Origin: Nipponacmea schrenckii | Taxonomy: Eukaryota > Mollusca > Gastropoda > Lottiidae | DNA length: 64,000 nt | Reading direction: 5' to 3' | Assembly: GCA_030562195.1 (NCBI GenBank) | Contig: CM060199.1 | Coordinates: 23,022,338 to 23,086,337, forward strand | Shown: piece by piece, positions 45,139 to 55,938 of the stretch | Layout of the letters: each line of letters opens with the position of its first letter | Position numbering within the stretch: position 1 is the first letter of the stretch | Notes under the pieces: generated by a model | Databases searched by the model: none | Told to the model about the DNA's origin: nothing | What the model saw: the letters and a program-made list of their open reading frames with translations, nothing else | Made by a program: the position numbers and the translations under genes

Positions 45139-45311
45139 AGCCTAATCTTTAAATGACATTTAGTAAAGGTGTTTGATGAATATAAACAAATTCTTATCAA
45201 ATACAATAACTAACGTTTCAACCAGCGTTCTCTGGTCTTTATCAAACGATCATCATTGCTTGTATTCCATAAAATTTTGTAAATACTAGATCATTTATTA
45301 TTTATTTTCAG

Positions 45312-45662
45312 CATCAACAATTTTCGTTCAAGAAGGAAAGAGTTCAGTGATGTTGATAAAAGATTTTGTTAGGAGATTTAACAGCTTTAGAAAAACACTT
45401 ACTAGAATCTCAAGATTTAATGATAGTGAGAGGGAAGGTAAGTTTGACATTATGATTCTTGACTGTTTATTTGTTATTTGAAATGCATGACTGTATAGAA
45501 TTTTATATAAAATTTTATGTGTTTTATGTTTTTCAGCGTGAAAGGGGAGTTCCAGTTATCATTCCACGAGATTGCCATAAACCACTAGAATTTCTATCAA
45601 AAAGAGAGGTTAGAGCCAAGGCAAACATTAAGGACGTCAATCTATATTGTTTCCGAATAGCT
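45312..45662 (+). pseudogene. tyrosine-recombinase gene, exons 3' of the insertion (first two)
   Basis: Exon 45312-45437 (acceptor ttattttcag, donor gtaagt) completes the Arg/Ser codon left open at 28029 and reads SINNFRSRRKEFSDVDKRF. After a one-base slip near 45372 it continues DLTALEKHLLESQDLMIVRG K. Exon 45537-45662 (acceptor tttttcag, donor gtaagt) reads RERGVPVIIPRDCHKPLEFL SKREV … VNLYCFRIA. These match the central part of the recombinase fold before the second catalytic box. Phase restoration across 17 kb of inserted DNA supports a single original gene. Confidence 0.75.
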
Positions 45663-45937
45663 GTAAGTACATCATTATCTCAGAAACCAGTTGTTAAGTA
45701 TTATTAGTCACTTGTAGTGTGAAAGCATCACATTGTATATGTATGAAAGATAATTTTAGTACAAACATTTAGAATTGTGTTGAAGATAACTGTTACTTGA
45801 CATGTCCTCAAAACAAAAGGTTCATGTATAATTTTTTTTATTTTTGATACATATATTTCTGAATAGATAATTAGCTACAAAAATAATAAAATAGACTCTG
45901 CTTATAAAAAAAGTACATTTACCTTAAACTATTTTAG

Positions 45938-46056
45938 CCATTGGAGCTGCTCGAAGTTATGAATCCTTGAAGGTATTAACCAGTGAACTCAATTTACAAC
46001 ATCCAGAAAACATAACCAGTGTTACAATGAGAAAATACACGGCTACACTTTCTCAA
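45938..46056 (+). pseudogene. tyrosine-recombinase gene exon (box II start)
   Basis: Acceptor aaactattttag, donor gtaggt. The useful frame reads IGAARSYESLKVLTSELNLQ … TSVTMRKYTATLSQ; TMRKYTATLSQ corresponds to the second-Arg box (normally HxxR) of tyrosine recombinases. Its frame is one base out relative to the preceding exon, so another small indel or a different splice junction is needed. Confidence 0.7.
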
Positions 46057-46192
46057 GTAGGTACCCGATATTTACTTATTATTTTCTTCATTTACAATTG
46101 TTTAGGACTCTTCAAAAAATCCTTTATTTTGCCAAAAAACAAAATCATCTCAAGTATAAATACTATACTTTAATATATCAACTATTTTCCAG

Positions 46193-46388
46193 GTTATTAA
46201 CTTAGATACCCAGCAGCTAGACTGGCTCTGTAAACATTTGGGGCACACTAAGAGAGTCCACCAAGAACACTACCAAACAATGTCAGGGTTTTTAGAACGT
46301 GTTAAAGTAAGCAAATTGTTACTGGTTCAAGATTTAAACCTTACGAAAAACTTTGCTGGGAAAAAATTGGATGACATAACATTTGAAG
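46193..46388 (+). CDS. tyrosine-recombinase gene exon with nucleophile Tyr
   Basis: Acceptor ttttccag, donor gttagt, undamaged. Reads VINLDTQQLDWLCKHLGHTK RVHQEHYQTMSGFLERVKVS KLLLVQDL. LGH-x8-HY is the His box and the nucleophilic Tyr of the tyrosine recombinase C-terminus: DNA is cut by the Tyr forming a 3' phosphotyrosine. GH and Y are retained here. Confidence 0.8.
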
Positions 46389-46658
46389 GTTAGTAGTTTA
46401 TAGAATACATAATTTGATAATGCCAATTCAAATAGCATTGTAATGCTAATGCAAAATGTGGTTTATCAATGAGTTACAGAAATAACAATTAGATTTGAAT
46501 CTATTTCCATAAAGATGTTTTCCACTATGATACAATCTAGGAAACTGAATGTTAGATTTTCATTTATTTTGTTTTTGTGTAATCTTGTAATAGAATTTGA
46601 TAAGAATTAAAAATTCAAAGCATCTTTAATTTGTATTATTTCTTTTTCAATTCTTCAG

Positions 46659-47041
46659 ATGTTTTGTCAGAAAAGATGCCGAGAGAGAATATTGAGACTT
46701 CAGAACATGAAACCATAGAAATGAGTCCAAATATTGTTGAGGCAGAACAACCTGCAACCGTTCCCAAGAAAAGAAAAATTTCAGAAGAGGAAGAATCTTC
46801 TGATAATGATTTACCCAACATGACAAAAGCGCCCAAGAAAAAGAAGGGGAATACAAAATGCAAACGAATCAGGTGGACGGCTGAACAAACTACTGAAATC
46901 TTTAAATTTTTCAAAAAGCACCTTGAATCTAAAACTACACCACGGAAACCAGAATGCATAAATATTATGGCAAAAAGTAAATTCTTAAAAGATAAACATT
47001 ATACAGATATTAAAAAAATTTCGAATATTAATCACAAATAA
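46659..47041 (+). CDS. tyrosine-recombinase gene, last exon (basic and Myb-like tail)
   Basis: Acceptor caattcttcag; open to a stop at 47041. Ser/Glu-rich start, a nuclear-localisation-like run (VPKKRKISEEEE, APKKKKGNTKCKR), then IRWTAEQTTEIFKFFKKHLE … PRKPECINI … KHYTDIKKISNINHK. The W-T-x-E-Q … F-F … E-C pattern is a small Myb-like C-terminal motif seen in this family. Confidence 0.7.
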
Positions 47042-48050
47042 GTTAAGTCATGGAAACTGTTAAAATGAGTGTGATTTTTGTTAGTTTTAAAAGGACTGTG
47101 GTTTTATTAATCCTGTTTTTTTTTTGGAAAAAGAATATTTTAAAAGGTGTATTTAAGCTTAATGCGGTAGAAGTTGCTTAATCGCAGTAGACTATAGATG
47201 TTCAATCATTCAGACACTAACTCTTAATTACATCCATTACGTGTAAGGAAATGTTACTTACAATTAAAATATGTTTATTTCAGTTACTGTTGCCTTTGCT
47301 TACAAAATAAATTATAGATTAACAACATTTTTATGTATTAACATTTGTTAAGCTTAAAACTATCATCACTGATTAACAACAATTTGCAAAACACAAATAC
47401 AAGTATGGTCATCGCACAACATACATGAGTGAAGTGAGGGCATGCAGTGAAAATAAAAAGGAAGATTTAGATTTTAAGCCCTGTACTTGCAAAGATGAAC
47501 ATAAAATAAAGGAATTTTGACGTTTGGAATAACGTCTGTTAAATCTGTTTCAAAATTTCAGTATTAGCCAAAAGACCTTTATAATCGAAATAGTCTGATA
47601 AAGACGAAAGTCCCATAGGGAAACACCTCCTAACAATAAAACCAAATAAAGACACGGTAGCTCATATCCATGTTATATTAGCGGAACATGTGGTCAAAGG
47701 GGAGATAAAATTCTGGTTTGTCAAGATACGCAAAGTTACACAAGAAAATGTTTTTTTTTTCTGCAAATCAATTATTTCAAGTACGAAAAGTCACACAAGC
47801 AGAGCAAAAATGAAAATTGCGAACAGTCTCTTAAGCAGCTGAAATGAACAAAAGTTGAAGTATGTGGTCAAAGAGAGACAATTTTCGTCAAATATGGTCC
47901 AGAAAAAAAAGCAGCCTAACCTTAGTCGCACAAGAAAAAAAGAAAAGCCCCATAAAATTTAATGACAAAAGACTCTTAATGTACCAATCGCAAGAATCGA
48001 TTAAAAGTCCCCAAAGGTGAGGTCTCACAAGAAAAAGTATCTAAAGATAG
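47042..48050. other. no gene recognised
   Basis: AT-rich 3' flank of the recombinase gene. At 47380-48040 the sequence looks like mixed decayed repeat with AAAGTCACACAAG phrases. No domain found. Confidence 0.4.
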
Positions 48051-48054
48051 CATT

Positions 48055-49842
48055 CGTACGTCCGTCCGTCCGTCCGTCCACAATTGCTCGTAAACACTCT
48101 ACACGGTGTAATTCTTGACGGATTTAGATCAAACTTAATATGAGTGTTTATGATCACGCCAGGATGAACCCTATTGAAAATCAGCGAAATCGGAAAAAAA
48201 AATTAGTATGAGTTTGTGCCCTTGTTCTTGAATGGATCGTAAACACTCTACAACGTGCAATTCTTGACCGATTTTGATGAAACTTGGTGTGAGAGTATTT
48301 TATAACTCAAGGATAAACCCTATCGAAAATCAGCGAAATCGAAAAACATTTAGTATGAGTTATAGCCCTTGTTCTTGAAAACACGTTCAATTTTAGCTTG
48401 TAAATACTCTTTAGAGAAAAATTCTTAATGGATTTTGCTGAAACTTGGCTTGAGTATTTGCTATCACCCAAGGATGAAGCCTATTGAAAACCAGTTTAAT
48501 CGAAAAAAAATTAATATCAGTTATTGCCCTTGTTTTTGAAAACACGTTCAATTTCTAGCTTGTAAACACTCTACAAAGCACAGTTATTGACCGATTTTGA
48601 CGAAACTTGCTGAAATTGTTTAATATCACCAAAGAATGAACCCTTTTGAAAATAGCACAAATATATTTAATAGGAATTATGTGTTGGATTTTTGCCTTGT
48701 AAACACTCTACAAGTCACAATTCTTGATGGATTTCGATGAAAATTGTGACATAACTTGGCATGAGTATTTGTAATCACCTAAGGATGAACCCTATTGAAA
48801 TTCATTTAAATCGAAAAATATTTAGTATCAGTTTTTGCCCTTGTGTTTGAAAACGCGTTCAATTTTAGCTTGTAAGCACTCTAGAAAGAACAATTCTTAA
48901 TGGATATTGATAAAACTTGGCTTGAGTATTTGTTTTTACCCAAGGATGAACCTTATTGAAAATCAAATAAATCAAAATATATTTAGTGTCAGTTATTGCC
49001 CTTGTGTTTGAAAACGGGTTTAACTTTTTGGCTAATAAACACTCTAGAAGGTACAATTCATGACCTATGTTGACAAAACTCACTGAAATTGTTGGATATC
49101 GCAAGGGATGAGCCTAATTGAAAATTAAAAATATCAAAATATATCTAATATGAATTATTGTCCTTGTTCTTTTAAACGCGTTCGATTTTTGTCTCGTAAA
49201 CACTCTACATGGCACAATTCTTGATGGATTTCGATGAAAATTGGTGTGAGAGTGTGTTATAACTCAAGGATGAACCCTATTGAAAATCGAAAAATATTTA
49301 GTACAAGTTATTGACCTTGTTTTTGAAAACGCGTTCAATTTAACTCGCAAACACTCTAGAAAGAACAATTTTGAATGGATTTTGATGAAACTTGGCTTTA
49401 GTATTTGTTTTCTCACAAGGATAAACCCTATTGAAAATCAGATAAATCGAAAAATATTTAGTGTCAGTTATTGTGCCTGTTTTCAAAAACGCTTTCAACT
49501 TTTGGCTTGTGAACACTCTAAACATTCCTTTTTGACAAAACTCGCTGAAATTGTTTAATATCAACCAAGGATGAGCCTTATTAAGAATTAAAAATATCAA
49601 AATATTATTAAGGGTGAACCCTATTGCAAATCATAAAAATACCGAAAAATATTTAATGAGTTGTTATTAGGTACAATTCTTGACAGTTTTTAATGAAACT
49701 AGAGACCCTAGAATAAAATAGGTTGGTAGGTTGAATAATTCATTCCACTTATTGTAACCTTACTGAAAAGTTTTTATTTGAAATAAATGCTGCCAGTGGG
49801 CGTATATTACCTTGCCTGGCAAGATATCTTTGAAATTCTAAG
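48055..49842. repeat. tandem array, ~160-bp unit, ~10 copies
   Basis: Starts after GTACGTCCGTCCGTCCGTCC. Units carry GTAAACACTCTACA, AATTCTTGATGGATTT(C/T)GAT, AAACTTGG, CAAGGATGAACCCTATTGAA and GTTATTGCCCTTG; unit starts are near 48091, 48240, 48400, 48560, 48690, 48870, 49028, 49193, 49350 and 49510. It ends in AGTGGGCGTATATTACCTTG CCTGGCAAGATATC at about 49797-49835, a terminus shared with the array at 50415-51360. The right edge cuts the DIRS-like RT. Confidence 0.85.
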
Positions 49843-50000
49843 AAGTCTGTTTCCAGAGTATGGAATCACAAAACCTTGTGTGAATCCCCTTTTCAGAAAA
49901 ACTCTTTCTTCAAGATCATACTCAACTAATAGATTGTCCAATCTACTTGGATTTACTGGGGTTGGCAGTTTTATTGGATAAATTGTTTCTGCGAAAGGAA
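49836..50000 (-). pseudogene. DIRS-like element: start of the RT ORF
   Basis: Minus strand: PFAETIYPIKLPTPVNPSRL DNLLVEYDLEERVFLKRGFT QGFVIPYSGNRLLRIS. TPVN-x2-RL … F-L-x-x-G-F-x-x-G-F-x-x-x-Y-x-G-x-R is the conserved opening of DIRS/Ngaro RT proteins. It ends where the repeat terminus begins; the next expected residues (NHxS) are the first ones present at 23783 on the same strand. It overlaps, in another frame, the end of the gag ORF. Confidence 0.75.
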
Positions 50001-50194
50001 TAACGGGACTGTGCTTTAGGATCTGCTAATTGGGGATCATAAACAGATGGCGGTTGAGTCAAAATTGGTGGTGGTGTAGAAGGGGAAGAAACTGGAAAGG
50101 AATTTATATTTGGAAGCGAAAAGTATTTACTGGCACCCATCATTTGAGAAGTTAAAAAGGAATTGGTGAGTGGAGGAGATAAGGATTGAGATTT
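49943..50194 (-). pseudogene. DIRS-like ORF1 (gag), C-terminal part
   Basis: Continues the frame of 54922-55938 exactly once the Copia element and one GATTT copy are removed. Reads QSLSPPLTNSFLTSQMMGAS KYFSLPNINSFPVSSP … SYSFRRNN-like basic tail and stops at 49943. Pro/Ser-rich end typical of a disordered gag tail. Confidence 0.75.
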
Positions 50195-50414
50195 TGTTGA
50201 GGTATAAGCTTATTATATTGTTAATTATATATAATGGGACGTAACTCTGTTTTGTATTATAACTGGTTATTGTGAATGCACATGCATCATATACTTGTTT
50301 ACTTCCTGTTTCCGTCATGTAGTCATGACCGTCTTGTGTTGTTGAGTCGATCCAAATGTTAATCCTTTTCCATCCTCGAATATCGGAATGTCTGGAGAGA
50401 ATAGAACATCAACA
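50195..50414 (+). repeat. Copia 5' LTR
   Basis: 220 bp, TGTTGAGGTATAAGCTTATT … GAGAATAGAACATCAACA. Confidence 0.95.
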
Positions 50415-51360
50415 GGTTTTTGCTGTAGTTTTTATCCGATTTGAATGAAACTTGGTATGTGTATTCTTCTTGATAAATGTCGGTTTATGAGTTATGGCCC
50501 TTGATTAAATGGAAAACGTTGAAATTTACTTGTGTACGCAATAGAAGCTGTAGTTTTCATCTGATTTGAATGAAACTTAGTATGTGTATTCATCTTAATA
50601 ATATCTCGGACAAGTTCGAAAATGGCACGATTCCAGATGTCGGTTTATGATTTATGGCCCTTGATTAAATGAAAAAACGTTAAAATTTACTTGTGTATGC
50701 AATTGAAGCTGTAGTTTTCATCCGATTTGAATGAAACTTGGTATGTGTATTCATCTTGATAATATCTCGGACAAGTTCGAAAATGGCACGATTCCAGATG
50801 TCGGTTTATGAGTTATGGCCCTTGATTAAATGAAAAAACGTTAATTTTTACTTGTGTACACAATAGAAGCTATATTTTGCATCCGATTTAATGAAACTTG
50901 GCATGTGTATTCATCTTGATATTATCTCATACAAATTCGAATATGGCACGATTCCAGATGTCGGTTTATGAGTTATGGCCCTTGATTAAATGAAAAAACG
51001 TTAAAATGTACTTGTGTATGCAATAGAAGCTATAGTTTTCATCCGATATGAATGAAACTTGGTATGTGTATTCATCATGATAATGTCTCGCCAGATGCCT
51101 GTTTATGAGTTATTGCTCTTGATTAAATGAGAAAATGTTAAAATTTACTTTTGTACGCAATAGAAGCTGTAGTTTTTATCCGATTTGAATGAAAATTGGT
51201 ATGTGTATTCATCTTAATAACATCTCGGTCAAGTTATAAAAATGGTGCGATTCCAGATGTCGGTTTATGAGTTATTGCCCTGGATTAAATGAAAAAACAT
51301 GGAATATTCTGTTTGCTGAAGTGGGCGTATGTTACCTTGCCTGGCAAGCTATCTTTCAGA
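50415..51360. repeat. ~158-bp tandem array inside the Copia 5' region
   Basis: Six units with GTAGTTTTCATCCGATTTGA ATGAAACTTGGTATGTGTAT, CTCGGACAAGTTCGAAAATG, CAGATGTCGGTTTATGAGTT and GGCCCTTGATTAAATG; unit starts near 50424, 50550, 50707, 50867, 51026 and 51167. It begins immediately after the LTR and ends in AGTGGGCGTATGTTACCTTG CCTGGCAAGCTATC. It replaces the primer-binding site and the start of gag. Confidence 0.9.
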
Positions 51361-52040
51361 GTTTAAAGTGGCTCGACGAAATTTTGAAGATACAGACAAA
51401 ATACATTTATCAAATTCAATGGTTCCTTCAAATTCAAGTCCCATTATGAAAGCTAATAATTTCCGACAGAATGCTTCTTCAAGATGGTGTGCACATTGTA
51501 AATCCTCCTCTCATGATACAGCTTTTTGTCGAAGTTTACCTTCTTATAATAATTATCGTACTAGTGAAAGGCGTACTAAGAAGGTTGGTGTGAAAAGTTT
51601 AACTTCTAAGACTAATGATACTACTGGTCACAGCTTTAATTTTATGGTATCCTCATCCAGTTTAAATATAGACAATGGTGAGAAGTTGTAAGTTGATAGT
51701 GGTGCATCTAGTCATATCATCAACAACAAATACAGTTTTATAGAGTTTGACAAGAACTTCAATCCCAAGAACCATGTTATTGAAATGGCAAATGGTACGG
51801 TGGCAGAGGGTGTTGCTTTAGGCCAAGGAACAGCTGTAGTTAAATTTCACGATTCCGTGGGAGAAGCCCATGATGTGATGCTGTCAAATGCTTTATATGA
51901 TCCCTCCTTCAATCAGAGTATCTTGTTTGTACCAATGGCAACCAGCGATTGGGCAGTTATTGAGTTTAGTGGAGATTCTGGTACCATTAATGTCAGTGAC
52001 AACTACTTTGAGATGACAGTCAAAAAACCTGTATTTTGTT
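51361..52040 (+). pseudogene. Copia gag C-terminus and protease
   Basis: FKVARRNFED, then the zinc knuckle WCAHCKSSSHDTAFCR (C-x2-C-x4-H-x4-C complete), then after a TAA at 51689 VDSGASSHIINN, the protease active site D-S-G of Copia elements, and a ~100-residue protease body. The N-terminal two thirds of gag are missing, replaced by the repeat array. Confidence 0.9.
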
Positions 52041-53259
52041 AATACAATGGTAAACAAGAAATCTCTGCATTCAATCAGAGATTGGCATCGAACTTTGTGA
52101 CACTGCAATACAGAAGATATTATAAAATTACAAGATGTAGTTAATGGTATGAAGGTAGCTGACATCAGTTCGCAGTTCGACTGTGAAATCTGCTGTTTTG
52201 GATAGATGGTTGATAAAGTTTCAAGAAAACCAGATTCAAAGGAAAGAAAACCATTTGAGACTTTTCACATTGATTTAGCTGGTCCAGTTGATCCTGTTGC
52301 AAGAGAAGGATTTAGGTATGCGCTGGTATGTGTTGACAGTTTTTCAAACTTGACATCTGTGTATTTTCTTAAGAAGAAAAGTGATTCTGTGCAAGCTTTT
52401 AAAAAAGACATTGCGGCCATTTCACCTATTGGTAAGATTTATTGTGTTCGTAGTGATCAAGGAGGGGAGTTTACATCTCATGAATTCGGTACGTTACTAG
52501 TAGATGATAAAATTAAGCATGAAAAGACGGCTCCATTCAGTCAGCATCAGAATGGCAAAGCCGAACGAATGTGGAGAACGCTTTTTGAAATGGCAAGATG
52601 TCTTTTGCTCGAGTCTAAATTACCTAAGATTTTATGGACATACATATGCTGTTATGATCTCAGCTTATATTAGAAATAGATGTTTCAATAAGAAATGTGG
52701 CAAAACTCCTTTTGAGGTCTTAACAAATATTCGTCCAAATTTAGAGAATATGCATATTTTTGGTCAAATTTGCTTTGCATTGAAGGAAAATCCTACGAAG
52801 TTAAAAGATAGGTCACAAAAGGGTATGACATGCTATGACAGAGATAGTCCATCTTATCTTGTATATTTTCCAGATATAGGTACTATAAGAATAGTAAGAG
52901 TTGTTAAATTTGTAAATGAGTTTGAAATTCCAGATCAAATTGAAAGAAAAGCTAATAGTGCTGACAGTGATGATGATTTGGTATTAATTCCAAAAGGTAA
53001 TAACTCTAATATTCCCAAAGAGGCTAATAGAGGATTGAGATTTAAAGATACTATTGAAAATGATATTCCTTATGACAATGTCATTAATGAAATTCCCACT
53101 GTCAGGAATAGGTCAAGACCCAAACATTTTGATGATTATTATTTAGATAATGAAATTGATGAATATCTTAATATTTCAATTCATCATTTTTATAACTTAA
53201 ATGCAAATGTTCCGCATACTAATCAAGAGGCAATTTCATGTAAGGAAGTTGAGCAATGA
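52041..53259 (+). pseudogene. Copia integrase
   Basis: The zinc-binding start is broken (DWHRTL-like, CEICCF near 52190). The core reads FHIDLAGPVDPVAREGFRYA LVCVDSFS (first Asp), CVRSDQGGEFTSHEFG (second Asp), and FSQHQNGKAERMWRTLFEMA (Glu), so all three catalytic residues remain. A frameshift near 52640 moves to YAVMISAYIRNRCFNKKCGK TPFEVL … HIFGQICFALKE and an acidic linker. Inserts the cDNA into the genome. Confidence 0.9.
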
Positions 53260-54231
53260 AAAGAAGCCATGAATAAGGAAATGGGGGCACTTAAGGAGAA
53301 TGACACCTTTGATCTTTGTTCATAACCACCTAATAGAGTAGCTGTAGGGGGTAGATGGGTCTATGCTATTAAGAATGGATTAAAGGGTTTAGAATATAAA
53401 GCAAGGTTTGTTGCTAAAGGTTTTTCTCAAACACCTAATATAGATTTCCAAGAGACTTTTTCTCCAACTGCAATTTTATTGCATCTTGCAGTACAATATG
53501 GTATGTTAGTGCATCAAATGGATGTCAAATCTGCATATTTGAATGCTCCAATAGATAAGGAGATTTATGTTGAACAACCATGTAGTCAATGGACACAATA
53601 ATGAAAGTTGTTTCTTAAACTCAATAAGTCATTATATGGACTAAAACAAAGTGGTCGAAACTGAAATAAAACATTTCATGACTGTTTAGTTGCATTAGAT
53701 TTTGTTCAATCTAAGAACGAGCCATGTGTTTATATTAAATATTCAAATAATAGTTCTCATATATTTTCAGCAATATTATTAGTTTGGGTAGATGAGATAT
53801 TGATAGCATCAAAGAGTAATTATATTTTGGAAAATATCAAGTCTAAGTCAGAAATTTAGAATGAAAGATATCGGTCAAATTTCTCATTTTCTAGGAATAG
53901 ATTTTGAAGTTTCAAATGATGCTATTAGTATATCACAAAGTGAGTATATTAAAAATGTACTCATGGCTTTTGATATGCAAGATTATGCACCTTGTGAACA
54001 AATTGTTGGAAGTCTAATATATGTCATGACTGGTGCAAGACCTGATTTATCCTATATAGTAACCTTGAAAGGTACATTAGATCAAAAATTAATTTTTCGA
54101 AATTCTAAAAATCCTCTGGAAATTTCTGTTTTTTGCGATGCTGATTGGGCAAATTCTGAAGATAGAAAGAGTATTACTGGTTTATGTTATGTAAAGAAGG
54201 TCGATGGAAGTCAAGGAAACAGCAGACTGTA
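53260..54231 (+). pseudogene. Copia reverse transcriptase, degenerate
   Basis: EMGALKENDTFDL, GRWVYAIKNGLKGLEYKARF VAKGFSQ, PTAILLHLAVQYGMLVHQMD VKSAYLNAPIDKEIYVEQP (motif A), NKSLYGLKQSGRN. The catalytic box normally YVDD is WVDE here (LLVWVDEILIA), so activity is lost. Then MKDIGQISHFLGIDFEV, and after short internal deletions (after YAPCEQ and after SYIVT) the RNase H start SVFCDADWANSEDRKSITGL. Confidence 0.9.
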
Positions 54232-54562
54232 GCTTTGTCTACTTGTGAAGCAGAATATATGTCACTTGTTGCTGCAACACAAGAGGGTAAATATTTATTG
54301 TCTTTACTTAATGACACAATGTAATTTAACACAATTTATTGTATATTGTGATAATAAAGGAGCAATAGCTTTAGCTAAAAATCCAGTACAACATCAGAGA
54401 ATAAAGCATATTGACATTAAGTATCATTTTGTTAGACAAGAAATACAATCTAGTGTTTTAGTTATTCAGTATGTAGCTAATTTGGCTGATATCTTTACTA
54501 AACCTACAAGTAAATGTAAGAATCATAAATTTCGCTCATTTATGATGGGTGATTTTGGTTGA
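54232..54562 (+). pseudogene. Copia RNase H
   Basis: Frame changes give QQTVALSTCEAEYMSLVAAT QEGK (catalytic Glu), FIVYCDNKGAIALAKNPVQH QRIKHIDIKYHFVRQ (second Asp), and ADIFTKP, the usual Copia pol end. Stops at 54562, ~115 bp before the purine tract. Confidence 0.9.
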
Positions 54563-54693
54563 TATGTATTTAGTATTTACCTATATTGTAACTTATATTT
54601 ATTATCAGTAACTTAGCATTTCAAAGTCTCAATACTTTCATCTGTAGACTTACATTAATATTGTTAGGAATATAAGTTTATGAGGGGGTGGGG

Positions 54694-54921
54694 TGTTGAG
54701 GTATAAACTTATTATATTGTTAATTATATATAATGGGACGTAACTCTGTTTTGTATTATAACTTGTTATTGTGAATGCGCATGCATCATATACTTGTTTA
54801 CTTCCTGTTTCCGTCATGTAGTCATTCAATAAACTGATCGTCTTGTTGTTAAGTCGATCCAAATGTTAATCCTTTTCCATCCTCGAATATCGGAATGTCT
54901 GGAGATAATAGAACATCAACA
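54694..54921 (+). repeat. Copia 3' LTR
   Basis: 228 bp; contains AATAAACTG (a likely polyadenylation signal, 54827) that is deleted in the 5' copy. Confidence 0.95.
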
Positions 54922-55938
54922 GATTTTGGCATACCACTACTTGATCCATCTTGCTTCTTACGATAACATCTGTATAAATGGTGGTTATAACCACATTTGC
55001 TGCAAACATTCTACAGTTTTTTCCGTTTGCATCCCAATTGACTATTAAAATTAAAGCATGGCAAGCCATTGGATTTTGGTAAAGTTTGGGAGGGTTGAAA
55101 TGAAGTCCTGTTTGCCATTGGTCCATGTAATGTAGTTGCTCTCAACCAAGATCGAAATGAATTTGGTCCCAGGGGTAATGCCCAGATTGGCACAATAATC
55201 TAAATTGACTATCATAAAAGAGCATAGCCTTGATGCCAGAAGATGTAAACAGTTCTGATAATAAGCTAGAAAAAGCTAACAGACTCTGGGCACACAAAGG
55301 ATCCTTCTGAAGCAAAATATCCATGAAAATTCCAAAGGCTTTATGCCATTGGTCAAAATTTAATACTTTGGATTAGGGAGCAGAAGAGATCTTTAGCGTT
55401 GGCTCATCATCTTATGTCTCTTATGTTCAATGCAAATTTATTTACTAATGATCCAGGCAACAATAATACAAAATGAACAAACTTGTTTGCCCAAATGTCC
55501 TCTTTCAACTGGTCACTAACATGTCTCGAAATTGATAACCCATGACGTTGAGGATATGAATAAGCGATACCTGAGGATTCTGCTTTACTTGAAAATAACT
55601 CTGCAGCATTCACAGCAAAAACAGCGTTTGAAATGGCTGAATGGCTAACAGATGAAGTACATGACGTTGACAGTTGAACTACTGTGGTAATTATTGGTGC
55701 AGTATTCGCTGAAGATATAGCTGAATATGAGCTGGTGATTTTTGAAGTGGATGGTAAACTTGAGACTGTTATTGGAGAACGTTGAACAGATGAATTAGAG
55801 GACGATTGTCCACCAGTCATAAGGCCTCTCTCAATTATATTTTTAACAGAATGTCTGTAAGGCGATCTTCTGCCGTCGACATTGGAGGATCATCCCTTTC
55901 TTCGACGCCATCAACCTCCGAAACTTTACGTTTTGGCA
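54922..55938 (-). pseudogene. DIRS-like ORF1 (gag), N-terminal part
   Basis: Starts MPKRKVSEVDGVEERDDPPM; a one-base slip near 55835 precedes NIIERGLMTGGQSSSNSSVQ and a long Ser/Thr-rich stretch, then SYPQRHGLSISRHVSDQLKE DIWANKFVHFVLLLPG, HYPWDQIHFDLGWE-like blocks and a cysteine-rich motif CFNFNSQLGCKRKNC. The order disordered region, 'LxxxVxxxLKExIWxxxFV' helix and C-x-F-N … C finger matches gag of tyrosine-recombinase retrotransposons. Two to three frame slips. Interrupted at GMPKS by the Copia element. Confidence 0.75.

Larger units (their letters stand above)
50195..54921 (+). mobile_element. Ty1/Copia LTR retrotransposon, full length, nested in the DIRS-like gag
   Basis: LTRs at 50195-50414 and 54694-54921, each starting TGTTGA and ending TCAACA; a purine tract (TATGAGGGGGTGGGG) precedes the 3' LTR. 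GATTT at 50190-50194 and 54922-54926 is a 5-bp target duplication. Pol order protease, integrase, RT, RNase H identifies Copia. LTR identity is high (~95% by eye, with a 9-bp indel near CATTCAATAAACTGATC), so insertion is moderately recent; the proteins are nonetheless broken by stops and deletions. Confidence 0.95.

Noticed and set aside
49340..49600. Frames within the tandem arrays at 48-49.7 kb and 57-58 kb
   Set aside because: They follow the repeat units, break at indels between units and carry no domain.
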